Counted from the stretch's first letter, positions 7,981-17,363 are shown. The stretch is DNA of 64,000 nucleotides from Leifsonia sp. Root1293 (GCF_001425325.1 NZ_LMEH01000002.1:339109-403108), one strand, 5' to 3'. Notes: generated by a model not told the origin, from the letters alone. Program-made: numbers and translations.

Positions 7981-9204
7981 ATGGCCTTGACGCTCGATGA
8001 GCTGTACCGCGACCTGCACTCCCACCCCGAACTCTCGTTCGCCGAGCACCGGACTGCGGCCATCGTGGCCCAACGGATGCACGATGCCGGCCTCGAGGTG
8101 CACACGGGCATCGCGCAGACCGGCGTTGTGGCGGTGCTGGCCAACGGCGAGGGCGCGACCGTCCTGCTGCGCGCCGACATGGACGCGCTGCCCGTGCTCG
8201 AGGACACCGGGTTGCCCTACGCGTCGGTCGCCAGGGGCGTCGACCCCGACGGTGCCGACGTGCCCGTCATGCACGCGTGCGGTCACGACATGCACACCAC
8301 GTGCCTGATCGGCGCCGTCGAGCGGTTGGCCGCGACCCGCTCGGAGTGGTCGGGAACCCTCGTCGCGGTGTTCCAGCCGGCCGAGGAGCGGGAGGGCGGC
8401 GCCCAGGCCATGATCGCCGATGGCCTGTTCGACCGGATCCCGCAGCCGGATGTCGTGCTGGGGCAGCACCTCAACCCGCTGCCGGCGGGAACGGTCGGCG
8501 TGCATCCCGGCACCTTCATGGCGGCCGTCAACACGATCCACGTGAAGATGTTCGGCCGGGGCGGGCACGGGTCGCGTCCGCAGAAGACCATCGACCCCGT
8601 GGTGATGGCGGCGGCGACGGTCATGCGGCTGCAGACCGTCGTGGCCCGCGAGGTCGCGCCGTTCGACACCGCCGTGGTGACCGTCGGCACCCTGCACGCG
8701 GGCCTGAAGAACAACATCATCCCGGGCGAGGCGACGATGGGCCTCAGCATCCGCAGCTTCGACTCCGCCGTCGGTGCTCGCCTCGATGCCTCGGTGCGCC
8801 GCATCATCCGTGCCGAGGCCGAGGCTTCGGGGGCGCCCCGAGAGCCCGAGTTCACCAGCGGCGAGGTCTACCCGGTCACGGTGAACGACCCCGAGGCGTC
8901 GCGCAGGGTGACGGATGCGCTCGGCCGCCGTTTCGGAGCCGACAGGGTGATCGACCCGGGCGTGCTCATGGGCAGCGAAGACGTCGGCATGCTGGCGACG
9001 GCCGCTGGAGTTCCCCTGGTCTACTGGCTCCTCGGCTGCGTCGACCCGGAGGCGTATGCCGCGGCTGCGGCGGCCGACAGGCTCGACATCGACATCCCGT
9101 CGAACCACTCGGCCCAGTTCGCGCCGGTGATCGAGCCGACGCTGACCATGGGTGTTGAGGCCCTGGTCGCGGCGTCGCGGGAGTGGTTCACGCCCGTCGG
9201 CTGA
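7981..9204 (+). CDS. M20-family amidohydrolase
   Basis: This 407-residue metallohydrolase of the M20D group (hippurate hydrolase, IAA-amino acid hydrolase, N-acyl-amino acid deacylases) has the metal motif HACGHDMHT and the catalytic PAEEREGGA. The dimerisation domain contains GRGGHGSRPQKTIDP, and a distal SEDVG lies near the C-terminus. It has no signal peptide, so it is cytoplasmic. It would release an amino acid from an N-acyl or N-aryl conjugate. No transporter or other operon partner adjoins it; it converges with the MATE gene. Confidence 0.88.
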   Translation: MALTLDELYRDLHSHPELSFAEHRTAAIVAQRMHDAGLEVHTGIAQTGVVAVLANGEGATVLLRADMDALPVLEDTGLPYASVARGVDPDGADVPVMHACGHDMHTTCLIGAVERLAATRSEWSGTLVAVFQPAEEREGGAQAMIADGLFDRIPQPDVVLGQHLNPLPAGTVGVHPGTFMAAVNTIHVKMFGRGGHGSRPQKTIDPVVMAAATVMRLQTVVAREVAPFDTAVVTVGTLHAGLKNNIIPGEATMGLSIRSFDSAVGARLDASVRRIIRAEAEASGAPREPEFTSGEVYPVTVNDPEASRRVTDALGRRFGADRVIDPGVLMGSEDVGMLATAAGVPLVYWLLGCVDPEAYAAAAAADRLDIDIPSNHSAQFAPVIEPTLTMGVEALVAASREWFTPVG

Positions 9205-9268
9205 GGTGGGGCCAGGGCGAAGCCAGCGGTCGACGTGTTGCAGCGCCTGGTGGTGTGCGCCTCGACGG

Positions 9269-9350
9269 CGCTTCGGACGCGGACTTCGTCCGGCCCTCTG
9301 CGAGCGGATCGGGGCCTCAGCGAGCGGATCGAGAGTGCTCAGCGAGCGGC
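9269..9350. repeat. CGCGGACTTCGTCC / CAGCGAGCGG dispersed repeat
   Basis: Copy of a repeat also found at 43022-43061, 58960-59054 and 60000-60036. The core GACGCGGACTTCGTCCGG is followed by three copies of a CAGCGAGCGG-like word. It fills the gap between convergent genes. Confidence 0.6.
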
Positions 9351-9358
9351 CGCCGGAG

Positions 9359-10693
9359 CTACCGCACGGCTCCCGTCACCATCCATGCCGTTCCCCGCGC
9401 CCGCAGCCCGAGCGTCACGGCCCGTGCCCCCAGGTAGCCGAACGCGAAGGACGCCATGAGGAGCGCGAGACCGAGCGCGTCGTGCGGAGCCCAGGCCCCG
9501 ACAGCGATCACCAGCGGCGCGAAGACGACGAGGTTCAGCATGCCGGTGAGCGCCAGGTACTTCGCGTCGCCGGCTCCGATCAGCACGCCGTCGAGCACGA
9601 ACACATAGCCGCAGAGCGGCACGGACAGGCCGAGGACGACGAGGGTTGGCGGCAACAGCCCGATGACGTCGGACGAACTGGTGAAGACGGGCCCGATCAG
9701 CCACGACAGGGCGATGAGCGCCGCCCCGAGTACGGCTCCACCGCCGACGCCCCACTGGAGGCAGCGATCGAGAACGGCCTGGACGAGCGGCACGTCTGCT
9801 CCGCCGAGCGCCTTGCCGATGAGCGCCTGCGCGGCGATGGCCAGCGCATCGAGCGCGAAGGCGAGCGTGGAGTACAGCGTCATGGCGATTTGGAATCCGG
9901 CCAGTTCGGAGGTGCCGAGCCCGGTGGCCACGATGACGGCCAACAGCATGGCGATGCGGAGGCTCACCGTGCGCAGGAACAGCCAACCGCCCGAGGTGAT
10001 GCCGCCGAGAACCCCGGCGCGATGCGGCATCCGCCGTGCGCCGACGCGTGTCGCGTGCTGGCCGACGACGACGACGTAGACGCCCACCATCGCCCACTGC
10101 GCGATCACGGTGCCGATGGCTGAGCCGGCGATGCCCAGCCCGGCACCGTAGATGAGTGCGAAGTTGAGCACGATGTTGGCGGCGAAGCCGATGCCGGCGA
10201 CGACCAGGGGTGTGCGTGTGTCCTGGAGGCCGCGCAGCAGACCTGTCGCCGCGAAGACGAGGAGCATGGCGGGGAGGCCGAGCATCGAGATCGTCAGGTA
10301 GGCGGATGCCTCCGCTGCGACATCCGGTGCCGCTCCGAACGCTCCGACGAGCGCCGGCGCGGTGAACCACCCGCCGACGGCGAGCACGATGCCGAGACCC
10401 AACGCGATCCAGAGGCCGTCGATGCCCGCCTCCACGGCCCCGCGCTCGTCTCCGGCGCCCAGTCGACGGCCGACCGCCGGGGTCGTGGCGTAGGCCAGGA
10501 ACACCATCAGGCCGATGATCGTCTGCAGCACGATGCTCGCGATGCCGAGGCCGGCCAGGGAGGCCTCTCCGAGATGACCGACCATGGCGGAGTCCGCGAG
10601 GAGGAACAGCGGCTCGGCGATGAGTGCGCCCAGAGCCGGGACGGCGAGCCGCAGGATGTCGCGGTCGACCGGGCGGCGGCTGAAGATGCTCAT
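9359..10693 (-). CDS. MATE-family efflux transporter
   Basis: This 444-residue integral membrane protein has about 12 hydrophobic segments in two homologous halves, as in the DinF-like branch of the MATE family. Characteristic stretches are PALGALIAEPLFLLADSAMVG near the start, GLQDTRTPL after the first bundle, and a second-half GAGDAKYLALTG. Members export drugs or metabolites in exchange for Na+ or H+. The promoter is not obvious. It is divergent from the ABC exporter operon at 10807. Confidence 0.9.
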   Translation of the reverse strand: MSIFSRRPVDRDILRLAVPALGALIAEPLFLLADSAMVGHLGEASLAGLGIASIVLQTIIGLMVFLAYATTPAVGRRLGAGDERGAVEAGIDGLWIALGLGIVLAVGGWFTAPALVGAFGAAPDVAAEASAYLTISMLGLPAMLLVFAATGLLRGLQDTRTPLVVAGIGFAANIVLNFALIYGAGLGIAGSAIGTVIAQWAMVGVYVVVVGQHATRVGARRMPHRAGVLGGITSGGWLFLRTVSLRIAMLLAVIVATGLGTSELAGFQIAMTLYSTLAFALDALAIAAQALIGKALGGADVPLVQAVLDRCLQWGVGGGAVLGAALIALSWLIGPVFTSSSDVIGLLPPTLVVLGLSVPLCGYVFVLDGVLIGAGDAKYLALTGMLNLVVFAPLVIAVGAWAPHDALGLALLMASFAFGYLGARAVTLGLRARGTAWMVTGAVR

Positions 10694-10793
10694 CGTCGTC
10701 GAGTCTCTCAGGTGCCGGGTCGACAGGATTCTCGGAGCCCAGGACCAGCGCTAGGAATCCGTTAGGAAGATTCACAAAATTATGAAATCGGCG

Positions 10794-10799
10794 TAGCGT
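10794..10799 (+). promoter_or_regulatory. -10 element TAGCGT, leaderless start
   Basis: Seven bases before the ATG at 10807 of the ABC ATPase; an AT-rich stretch (ACAAAATTATGAAAT) lies just upstream. Confidence 0.65.
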
Positions 10800-10806
10800 G
10801 ACCCGC

Positions 10807-11751
10807 ATGAACACCGTCGTCGACATCACCGGCCTGCGCAAGGACTTCGGCCGCATCACGGCTCTCGACGGCCTCGACCTCAGCGTCGCCGCCGGCGAGG
10901 TGCACGGCTTCCTCGGCCCAAACGGGGCCGGCAAGTCGACCACCATCCGCATCCTTCTCGGACTCATGCGCTCGTCGGGAGGCACCGCCACCATCTTCGG
11001 CAGGGATCCATGGTCGGATGCCGTCGCCCTGCACCGGCGCATCGCCTACGTGCCGGGGGATGTCAGCCTCTGGCCCGGACTCAGCGGGGGCGAGGCCATC
11101 GACCTCATCACGCGCCTCCGCGGCGGAATGCGCGACGGGAAGGCCTACGCCGCCCGACGCGCCCACCTGGCCGAGGTCTTCCAGTTCGACCCGACGAAGA
11201 AGGGCCGCACCTACTCGAAGGGCAATCGGCAGAAGGTCGCCCTGATCGCAGCTCTCGCCACCCCGGCCGACCTCTACATCTTCGACGAACCGACCTCGGG
11301 CCTCGACCCGCTCATGGAGGCGGTCTTCCGCGACGAGGTCGCCTCGGTCCTCGGCGAGGGCGCGACGGTGCTGCTGTCGAGCCACATCCTCAGCGAGGTC
11401 GAGCACCTGTGCGACAGGGTGAGCATCATCCGCGCCGGGCGCACGGTCGAGACCGGCACTCTCGCAGAGCTGCGTCATCTCACTCGCACGGAGGTCTCGT
11501 TCGCGAGCGCCGGACAGGACGCGAGCATCTTCGTCGGCATCCCCGGTGCCCACGATCTCGTGGTCGACGGCGCGAGGGTGAAGTTCACCGCGGACTCCGA
11601 TGCGCTCGCACCAGTGCTCGAGGCGCTCGCCGCACGGCGGGTCGGCGGCCTCACCATCAACCCGCCCAGCCTTGAGGAGCTGTTCCTGCGGCACTACCAC
11701 GACGACATCTCGACGGATGCGGCCGCGGAAACGGACGGAGTCGGACGATGA
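10807..11751 (+). CDS. ABC transporter ATP-binding protein
   Basis: The 314-residue ATPase has Walker A GPNGAGKST, a signature YSKGNRQK, Walker B LYIFDEPTSGLDP and the switch His in LSSHILSE. It belongs to the DrrA-like antibiotic or polyketide exporter group. Its stop overlaps the permease start as ATGA, so the two are translationally coupled and should form one exporter. A GbsR/MarR-like gene follows. Confidence 0.93.
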   Translation: MNTVVDITGLRKDFGRITALDGLDLSVAAGEVHGFLGPNGAGKSTTIRILLGLMRSSGGTATIFGRDPWSDAVALHRRIAYVPGDVSLWPGLSGGEAIDLITRLRGGMRDGKAYAARRAHLAEVFQFDPTKKGRTYSKGNRQKVALIAALATPADLYIFDEPTSGLDPLMEAVFRDEVASVLGEGATVLLSSHILSEVEHLCDRVSIIRAGRTVETGTLAELRHLTRTEVSFASAGQDASIFVGIPGAHDLVVDGARVKFTADSDALAPVLEALAARRVGGLTINPPSLEELFLRHYHDDISTDAAAETDGVGR

Positions 11752-13385
11752 CCGGCCTCGGCATCCTGCTGAGGCAGCGCCTTCGTCGCGACCGCGTGCA
11801 GCTGCTCGTCTGGGTGCTGGGGTTCGCCGCCCTGGCCTCGGTCGGGCATGCCGCCGTCGCGCAGAGCTACGGCACGGCGAAGGACCGCGCCGGGGTCATC
11901 GTGCTGCTCGAGCAGACGCCGAGCGTGCTCGTTCTGCGCGGGACCCCGCAGGGAACGCAGTCCGATGCCTTCCAGTTCATGCTGTTGTTCGCGTTCCTCG
12001 GCGTGTTGATCGGCCTCATGGCCACCTTCCTCGCTGTGCGGCACACCCGCGGCGATGAGGAGCAGGGCCGTGCCGAGCTCGTCGAGTCGACGCCGGCCGG
12101 GCGCATCACGCCCCTCATCGCCACGGCGCTCGAGGGCGTCATCGCGATCGCCGTGGTCGGCCTCGTGAACACGGGCGGATTCCTGCTGTACGGGGCGGAT
12201 GCCGGAGGGGCCGCGCTCGCCGGCCTCGCTCTGGCCGGTGTCGGATTCTGCTTCCTCGGCATCGGCCTGTTGGCGGCTCAGGTGATGCGCACCTCGCGGG
12301 GCGCGAACGGTCTGGCCGCTGCCGTCGTTGCCGCCGCGTACATGGTGAGGGGTATCGGCGACGCGACGGGGACGGTCGACGCGGACGACCAGCTCAGCAT
12401 GACCGCCGGCTGGGTGAGTTGGCTCTCGCCCATCGGGTGGGGCCAGCGAACCAGCCCGTTCTCCGATCCGGCCGTGTGGCCTGCGCTGCTCGGTCTGGCG
12501 CTCGGAGCACTCGCGTTCGCAGGCGCGCTGGCGCTGCGATCGAGTCGCGACATCGACTCCAGCCTCATCGGTGAACGGCCGGGTCGAGCGCACGCCCGCG
12601 CCTCCCTCGCCGGGCCCACCGCTCTCGTCTGGCGGCAACTGCGCAACCCGACCCTCGGCTGGCTGGTCGCCGCAGCGCTGTTCGGGCTGCTGGTCGGCAG
12701 CCTCAGCGTGACCTTGACCGGGAATGCGCCGGCCGATGTGAAGGAGAACCTGGGCGACACCATCGGCAGCATCGCCGGGCCGAACGCGCACGGTGATCTC
12801 GTCGACGTGTTCATCGTCGCGATGTTCTCGGTGATCGGGGCCATCGCGGCCGTCTGCGCCGTGCAGTCGGTGGCGCGGGCGCGGCACGACGAGGCCACAG
12901 GCACGGCTGAGATCGTGCTCTCCACCGCGGTGTCCCGCCTCCGCTGGTTCGTCGCCTATCTCGTCATCGCCGTCATCTCGACCGTGCTGGTCGTCGGGGT
13001 CGCCGTGCTCAATGCCATCGTGGGGTCGGCCGCATCCGGAGCGCCATCGGGCACTGTCGACACCATCGCGTCGGCGGCACTGGCTCAGCTGCCGGCGGTG
13101 TTCCTGCTGCTCGCCGTGGTCGCACTGGTGTTCGCCCTCGTGCCACGTCTGACCATCGGATTGGGATGGACCCTCCTGCTGCTCGCGATCTTCATCGGCC
13201 AGTTCGGCGGCCTCTTCGGCCTGCCCGACTGGGCCCGTGACATTTCGCCCTTCAGCCACACCCCCATCGTGACCGAGGCGAACGCCGACTGGGGTCCCGC
13301 CTGGCTGATGCTGGGCCTGGCCGTCGTCGTGGGCGCGGCATCGGTTCTGCTCGTGCGTCGACGCGATGTCGCGCTCGGTGGATGA
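11748..13385 (+). CDS. ABC transporter permease, polyketide-antibiotic exporter family
   Basis: This 545-residue membrane protein has two homologous halves, each with about six hydrophobic segments, a layout typical of the large actinobacterial permeases annotated as exporters of polyketide antibiotics. A cytoplasmic linker with SSRDIDSSLIGERPGRAHAR lies near residues 265-285. It overlaps the ATPase by 4 bases. The genes nearby do not make an antibiotic, so self-resistance is not implied; lipid or drug export is equally possible. Confidence 0.88.
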   Translation: MTGLGILLRQRLRRDRVQLLVWVLGFAALASVGHAAVAQSYGTAKDRAGVIVLLEQTPSVLVLRGTPQGTQSDAFQFMLLFAFLGVLIGLMATFLAVRHTRGDEEQGRAELVESTPAGRITPLIATALEGVIAIAVVGLVNTGGFLLYGADAGGAALAGLALAGVGFCFLGIGLLAAQVMRTSRGANGLAAAVVAAAYMVRGIGDATGTVDADDQLSMTAGWVSWLSPIGWGQRTSPFSDPAVWPALLGLALGALAFAGALALRSSRDIDSSLIGERPGRAHARASLAGPTALVWRQLRNPTLGWLVAAALFGLLVGSLSVTLTGNAPADVKENLGDTIGSIAGPNAHGDLVDVFIVAMFSVIGAIAAVCAVQSVARARHDEATGTAEIVLSTAVSRLRWFVAYLVIAVISTVLVVGVAVLNAIVGSAASGAPSGTVDTIASAALAQLPAVFLLLAVVALVFALVPRLTIGLGWTLLLLAIFIGQFGGLFGLPDWARDISPFSHTPIVTEANADWGPAWLMLGLAVVVGAASVLLVRRRDVALGG

Positions 13386-13456
13386 CCTCGGGGACGGGGT
13401 ACCCGCCTTCGCGGCCACCGGATGCCGCCCCCACCCGCTCCTGAGAGGATGACTGC

Positions 13457-13924
13457 ATGGCACGGGACGAGAAGGGCGTGAACGACTTCGTCGAGCAGTC
13501 GGCGGCCGCCATGACCGCCGCCGGCTTCCCGCGCATGCCTGCGCGCGTGCTCATGGCGCTGATGGTGGCCGAGAACTCCGGTCTCACGGCGCAGGAACTG
13601 GGTGATCGCCTCGGTGCCAGTGCCGCCGCGATCTCCGGCGCCGTGCGCTACCTGCAGACCGTGCGCATGATCCGCCGCGTCTCGCAGCCCGGCTCACGGC
13701 GCGACCTCTACGAACTGCCCGAGGACTCCTGGTACACGGCCTCCATCGGCAAGAACTCGCTCTACGACCTGATCGAACAGCTGGCTGCCAAGGCCGTCGT
13801 CGCGATCGACGACCCGGCATCCGCCGCCTCCAGGCGCGTGCAGGAGATGAGCGACTTCTTCGTCTTCATCCAACGGCGCCTGCCCGAGGTGCTCGAGGAG
13901 TGGGAGGCGGAACGCCGACGGTGA
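13457..13924 (+). CDS. GbsR/MarR-family transcriptional regulator
   Basis: The 155-residue protein has a winged helix-turn-helix (about residues 29-70: LMVAENSGLTAQELGDRLG followed by SAAAISGAVRYLQ) and a helical C-terminal dimerisation segment rich in Glu and Arg. The arrangement and length fit the GbsR-like branch often found beside ABC exporters. It lies 71 bases downstream of the permease and probably controls the exporter. GAGGAT lies six bases before the ATG and could be a weak leaderless -10 element. Confidence 0.85.
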   Translation: MARDEKGVNDFVEQSAAAMTAAGFPRMPARVLMALMVAENSGLTAQELGDRLGASAAAISGAVRYLQTVRMIRRVSQPGSRRDLYELPEDSWYTASIGKNSLYDLIEQLAAKAVVAIDDPASAASRRVQEMSDFFVFIQRRLPEVLEEWEAERRR

Positions 13925-13971
13925 CGGCGGACGATCCGCAGCGCCCAGTCCGCAGTTCGTGCGGATGCTTC

Positions 13972-14037
13972 GCGCCGAGACCGCAGCTGATGCTGGTGCC
14001 GCGCTCGCCAGACCCGCATGGTCGACGTTCTCGGCGC
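13972..14037. repeat. inverted repeat between convergent genes
   Basis: GCGCCGAGA (13972-13980) and TCTCGGCGC (14029-14037) are a 9-bp inverted repeat between the GbsR-like gene and the convergent GNAT gene, preceded by a small TCCGCA/TGCGGA hairpin. It may terminate both genes. Confidence 0.35.
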
Positions 14038-14051
14038 CGACGACGGTCGGT

Positions 14052-14579
14052 TCAGCTCCCCAGCCGCTTGATCATCTCGAGTTCGAGTTTCGCCGGGTCG
14101 AGGTTGTAGGGCACTGTCACGTCGGTGAGCTCGAAGCCCCGGCTCCTGTAGGCGGCGATGGCGCGCGCGTTGTCCTCGTGCACGTGCAGGGCGAGGGTGT
14201 CGCCGTGGGTGCGCGCCCAGTCCTCGATGCCGGCGAGGAGCGCATCGGTCACGCCGAACTCGCGTCCGCGCACGTCCGGGGCGACGTAGACGCCGACCAG
14301 CAGCGGGACCGGGTCGTCGGCATCGCCCTCGGCATCCGGAAGGTAGCCCGCCATGGCCCCGATCCATCGGCCGCCCTGGTCGATCGCGACCAGCGACGTT
14401 CCCCGATCGGTCTGGCCGCGTGCTCCGCGCATGCGCCACTCGGACTCCGGCTGGTCGAGAGCATGCGCGCGCGTCTCGGCGTAGGCGAGCGGAGTGTCTG
14501 CGAGCATCTCCAGACGGATCGCCCGCACCTGCTCCCAGTCGTCGGCGACGGTCGGACGGATGCTGAATGCCAGGGTCAT
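14052..14579 (-). CDS. GNAT-family N-acetyltransferase
   Basis: This 175-residue single-domain GCN5-type fold starts FSIRPTVADDWEQVRAIRLE. Motif A follows about residue 95 as GVYVAPDVRGREFGVTDALL (acetyl-CoA pyrophosphate loop), and motif B as HEDNARAIAAYRSRGFE. The LEMLADTPLAYAET segment is shared with many GNATs of unknown substrate. The ATG is set by TAATGT seven bases upstream. Confidence 0.88.
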   Translation of the reverse strand: MTLAFSIRPTVADDWEQVRAIRLEMLADTPLAYAETRAHALDQPESEWRMRGARGQTDRGTSLVAIDQGGRWIGAMAGYLPDAEGDADDPVPLLVGVYVAPDVRGREFGVTDALLAGIEDWARTHGDTLALHVHEDNARAIAAYRSRGFELTDVTVPYNLDPAKLELEMIKRLGS

Positions 14580-14586
14580 CCCGACG

Positions 14587-14592
14587 ACATTA
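14587..14592 (-). promoter_or_regulatory. -10 element TAATGT, leaderless start
   Basis: Seven bases before the ATG at 14579. Confidence 0.6.
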
Positions 14593-14634
14593 CCGGCGCG
14601 ACGGCCGGTGCCTGCCCTCCCGCGGACGGGTGTT

Positions 14635-15009
14635 CTACGGCTGGTCGATGATCTGCTTGCCGAGGGGCGCCAGCGAGACCGGAATCATCTTGAGGTTCGC
14701 CCAGGCGAACGGGATTCCGATGATCGTGATGGCCAGTGCCGCCGCCGACACGACGTGCGCGATGGCGAGCCACAGTCCGGCGACGACGAACCAGATGACG
14801 TTGCCGATGAACGAGAGAGCGCCCGAGGTGGGGGTCGCCACCACGGTGCGGCCGAACGGCCAGAGCGCGTAGAGCGCGATGCGGAACGACGCGATGCCGA
14901 ACGGGATCGTCACGATCAGGATGCAGCAGATGACACCGGCCGCGACGTAACCCAGGAACAGCCAGAAGCCCGAGAGCACGAGCCAGATGATGTTCAGCAG
15001 CAGTCGCAT
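14635..15009 (-). CDS. YccF-domain membrane protein
   Basis: The 124-residue protein contains two YccF domains (DUF307). The repeats LLNIIWLVLSGFWLFLGYVA and FIGNVIWFVVAGLWLAIAHV are each followed by ITIPFG or ITIIGIPFAWANLKM, giving four hydrophobic segments. The function of the family is unknown; it is an inner-membrane protein. The ATG at 15009 is preferred to a TTG four codons upstream because it begins the conserved domain. It is divergent from the M13 peptidase gene. Confidence 0.9.
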   Translation of the reverse strand: MRLLLNIIWLVLSGFWLFLGYVAAGVICCILIVTIPFGIASFRIALYALWPFGRTVVATPTSGALSFIGNVIWFVVAGLWLAIAHVVSAAALAITIIGIPFAWANLKMIPVSLAPLGKQIIDQP

Positions 15010-15058
15010 GGTGCCATTCAAGCAGCCGGATGCCGGGGATGTGCCCGCACGCGGCCAA

Positions 15059-15064
15059 TAGGCT
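15059..15064 (+). promoter_or_regulatory. -10 element TAGGCT, leaderless start
   Basis: Seven bases before the ATG at 15072 of the metallopeptidase; this rules out the upstream in-frame codon at 15030. Confidence 0.7.
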
Positions 15065-15071
15065 GAACGGC

Positions 15072-17048
15072 ATGACCGATGCTCTCAGCTCTGGAATCGA
15101 CCTCGACGAACTCGATGCGCGCATCCGCCCGCAGGACGACCTCTTCAGGCACGTCAACGGCAAGTGGATCGACCGCACCGAGATCCCGGCGGACAAGGCC
15201 CGCTACGGCTCGTTCTACCTCCTGCACGAAGAGGCCGAGAAGGCCGTGCGCGACATCATCGTGGAGTCGGCGGATGCGGGAGCCGACGCTTCCGTCGAAG
15301 AGCGCAAGGTGGGCGACCTCTACGCCAGCTTCATGGACGAGGCGCGCATCGAGGAGTTGGGCGCCGCACCCATCGCCGAGCAGCTCGCGCTCGCGGCATC
15401 CGTTCACTCCGTCCCGGATCTCCTGAGCGCTCTCGGCTCGCTCGAACGGGCGGGAACCAGCGGCTTCGCCCAGCTCTTCGTCGACAACGACCCCGGCAAC
15501 CCCGAGCGCTACCTCGTCTTCGTCGAGCAGGGCGGCATCGGCCTGCCGGACGAGAGCTACTTCCGCGACGAGAAGTTCGCCGAGATCCGCGAGAAGTACC
15601 GGACTCATCTGGCCCGCATGTTCGGGCTCGCCGGCCTCGACGACGCCGAGGCGCGCGCCGCCCGTGTCTTCGAGCTCGAGACGGCGATCGCCGCCCAGCA
15701 CTGGGACAACGTCGCATCGCGCGACAGCGAGAAGACCTACAACCTCACGACCTGGACCGACGCCGCTGCATCGGCTGCTGCGGCATCCGGAGCCGACCTC
15801 GACGTCTGGCTGGACGCGCTCGGTGCTCCAGCCGGGTCCTTCGACGAGCTCGTCGTGCGCCAGCCCTCCTTCCTCGCCGGACTCGGCACGCTGCTCGACG
15901 AGAGCCACCTCGAAGCCTGGCGCGACTGGCTGGCATGGCAGATCATCCGCTCGAACTCCGCCTACCTGTCGTCGGCCTTCGTGGAGGCGAACTTCGACTT
16001 CTACGGACGGACCCTCACGGGAACCCCGTCGATGCGCGACCGCTGGAAGCGCGGCGTCTCCCTCGTCGAGGGGGCCATGGGCGAGGCCGTCGGCCGCATC
16101 TACGTCGAGCGTCACTTCCCGGCCGAGTCGAAGACAGCCATGGACGTGCTGGTCGCCAACCTCGTCGAGGCCTACCGCCAGTCGATCACCGGCCTCGACT
16201 GGATGAGCGCCGAGACGCGTGAGCGCGCCCTCGACAAGCTCGACAAGTTCACCCCCAAGATCGGCTTCCCGGTGAAGTGGCGCGACTACTCCGCGCTCGA
16301 CATCCGCCCGGGCGACCTGGTCGCGAACGTGCGGGCCACGAGCGAGTTCGAGTTCAACCGCGAGCTCGGCAAGATCGGCAAGCCGCTCGATCGTGACGAG
16401 TGGTTCATGACACCGCAGACCATCAACGCCTACTACAACCCCGGCTTCAACGAGATCGTCTTCCCGGCCGCCATCCTCCAGTTCCCGTTCTTCGCCCCCG
16501 ATCGGGATGCCGCGGCCAACTACGGCGCCATCGGCGCTGTGATCGGCCACGAGATCGGGCACGGCTTCGACGACCAGGGGTCCAAGTACGACGGCGATGG
16601 GCGCCTCACCGACTGGTGGACCGAGGCCGACCGGGCCGCCTTCGAGGAGCGCACGTCGTCGCTCATCGCCCAGTACGACGCGCTCGCACCCCTGCAGGTG
16701 CCGGAGCACCACGTGAGCGGCGCACTCACGATCGGGGAGAACATCGGCGACCTCGGTGGCCTCGCGATCGCCTGGAAGGCCTACCTGATCTCGCTGGACG
16801 ACCAGGAGCCGCCGGTCATCGACGGCCTCACGGGTGCGCAGCGGTTCTTCCTCTCCTGGGCGCAGGCGTGGCAGCTCAAGGCGCGCGACGAGGAGGTCAT
16901 CCGCCTCATCGCGATCGACCCGCACTCGCCGAACGAGTTCCGCTGCAACCAGATCGTGCGCAACATCGACGAGTTCTACGCGGCCTTCGACGTGCAGCCG
17001 ACGGATGCCCTCTGGCTGGCCGAGGAGGATCGCGTCACGATCTGGTGA
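15072..17048 (+). CDS. pepO: M13-family (neprilysin-like) zinc metallopeptidase
   Basis: The 658-residue protein has the zinc motif HEIGHGFDDQG at about residue 493 and the third ligand in GENIGDLGG at about 556. The conserved NAYYNP and FPAAILQFPFF come before the zinc site, and CNQIVRNIDEFYAAF lies near the C-terminus. Length and motifs match full-length bacterial PepO/Zmp1-type oligopeptidases. There is no signal peptide or membrane anchor, so it probably cleaves short peptides in the cytoplasm unless exported by another route. It is monocistronic, followed by a strong nested hairpin. Confidence 0.93.
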   Translation: MTDALSSGIDLDELDARIRPQDDLFRHVNGKWIDRTEIPADKARYGSFYLLHEEAEKAVRDIIVESADAGADASVEERKVGDLYASFMDEARIEELGAAPIAEQLALAASVHSVPDLLSALGSLERAGTSGFAQLFVDNDPGNPERYLVFVEQGGIGLPDESYFRDEKFAEIREKYRTHLARMFGLAGLDDAEARAARVFELETAIAAQHWDNVASRDSEKTYNLTTWTDAAASAAAASGADLDVWLDALGAPAGSFDELVVRQPSFLAGLGTLLDESHLEAWRDWLAWQIIRSNSAYLSSAFVEANFDFYGRTLTGTPSMRDRWKRGVSLVEGAMGEAVGRIYVERHFPAESKTAMDVLVANLVEAYRQSITGLDWMSAETRERALDKLDKFTPKIGFPVKWRDYSALDIRPGDLVANVRATSEFEFNRELGKIGKPLDRDEWFMTPQTINAYYNPGFNEIVFPAAILQFPFFAPDRDAAANYGAIGAVIGHEIGHGFDDQGSKYDGDGRLTDWWTEADRAAFEERTSSLIAQYDALAPLQVPEHHVSGALTIGENIGDLGGLAIAWKAYLISLDDQEPPVIDGLTGAQRFFLSWAQAWQLKARDEEVIRLIAIDPHSPNEFRCNQIVRNIDEFYAAFDVQPTDALWLAEEDRVTIW

Positions 17049-17069
17049 CGGCCGGCCCCCGGGCGTCGA

Positions 17070-17140
17070 TCACAGGCCCGATCGAGGCATCCGGGCGAGA
17101 ACAGGCCGGTCGGGCCTGTTCTCGCCGATGCGGCCTGTGA
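17070..17140 (+). terminator. nested stem-loop after the M13 gene
   Basis: A perfect 14-bp inverted repeat GGCGAGAACAGGCC/GGCCTGTTCTCGCC (17094-17107 with 17113-17126) is enclosed by GCATC/GATGC and TCACAGGC/GCCTGTGA pairs, giving a long composite hairpin 22 bases past the stop. There is no T-tract. Confidence 0.6.
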
Positions 17141-17244
17141 ACCGGAGGTTTCCGTCTCGTTCCCACTTCGCTCACCGCGGATTCATCTTCGAATGTGGAT
17201 AACTCTTTGGAGACTGTGAATAGAACACGGCTACGCTCGGTCAC

Positions 17245-17266
17245 GGATGCGGTGCGCACTGCATCC
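17245..17266. promoter_or_regulatory. 22-bp palindrome near a TATGCT -10 box
   Basis: GGATGC GGTGCGCACT GCATCC is a palindrome with one mismatched pair centred on GTGCGCAC. It ends 8 bases before a TATGCT hexamer (17275-17280), where a -35 region would lie, about 84 bases upstream of the serine hydrolase start. It could be an operator, or simply two oppositely facing copies of the common GGATGC word. The rest of the 315-base gap holds only the hairpin at 17070-17140. Confidence 0.4.
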
Positions 17267-17363
17267 GGTGGGGTTATGCTGCCGTGAACCCCTTTCGCGT
17301 CACATCGGGAGCGCCACCGCGCCACCGCCCCGTGCGACGCCAGAGCCCGACTGAGGAGCCCCG

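Noticed and set aside
6769-9108. Very long open frame (779 codons) antisense to the LacI and M20 genes
   Set aside because: High-GC DNA leaves opposite frames open. It is rich in Arg, His and Gly with no domain, while both sense genes have clear family motifs and promoters.
10807-13924. Antibiotic biosynthesis or self-resistance locus
   Set aside because: Only an exporter and a regulator are present; no biosynthetic gene adjoins them.
15030-15071. Upstream in-frame start for the M13 peptidase
   Set aside because: The TAGGCT -10 element lies between that codon and the ATG at 15072, so the longer frame would not be transcribed.
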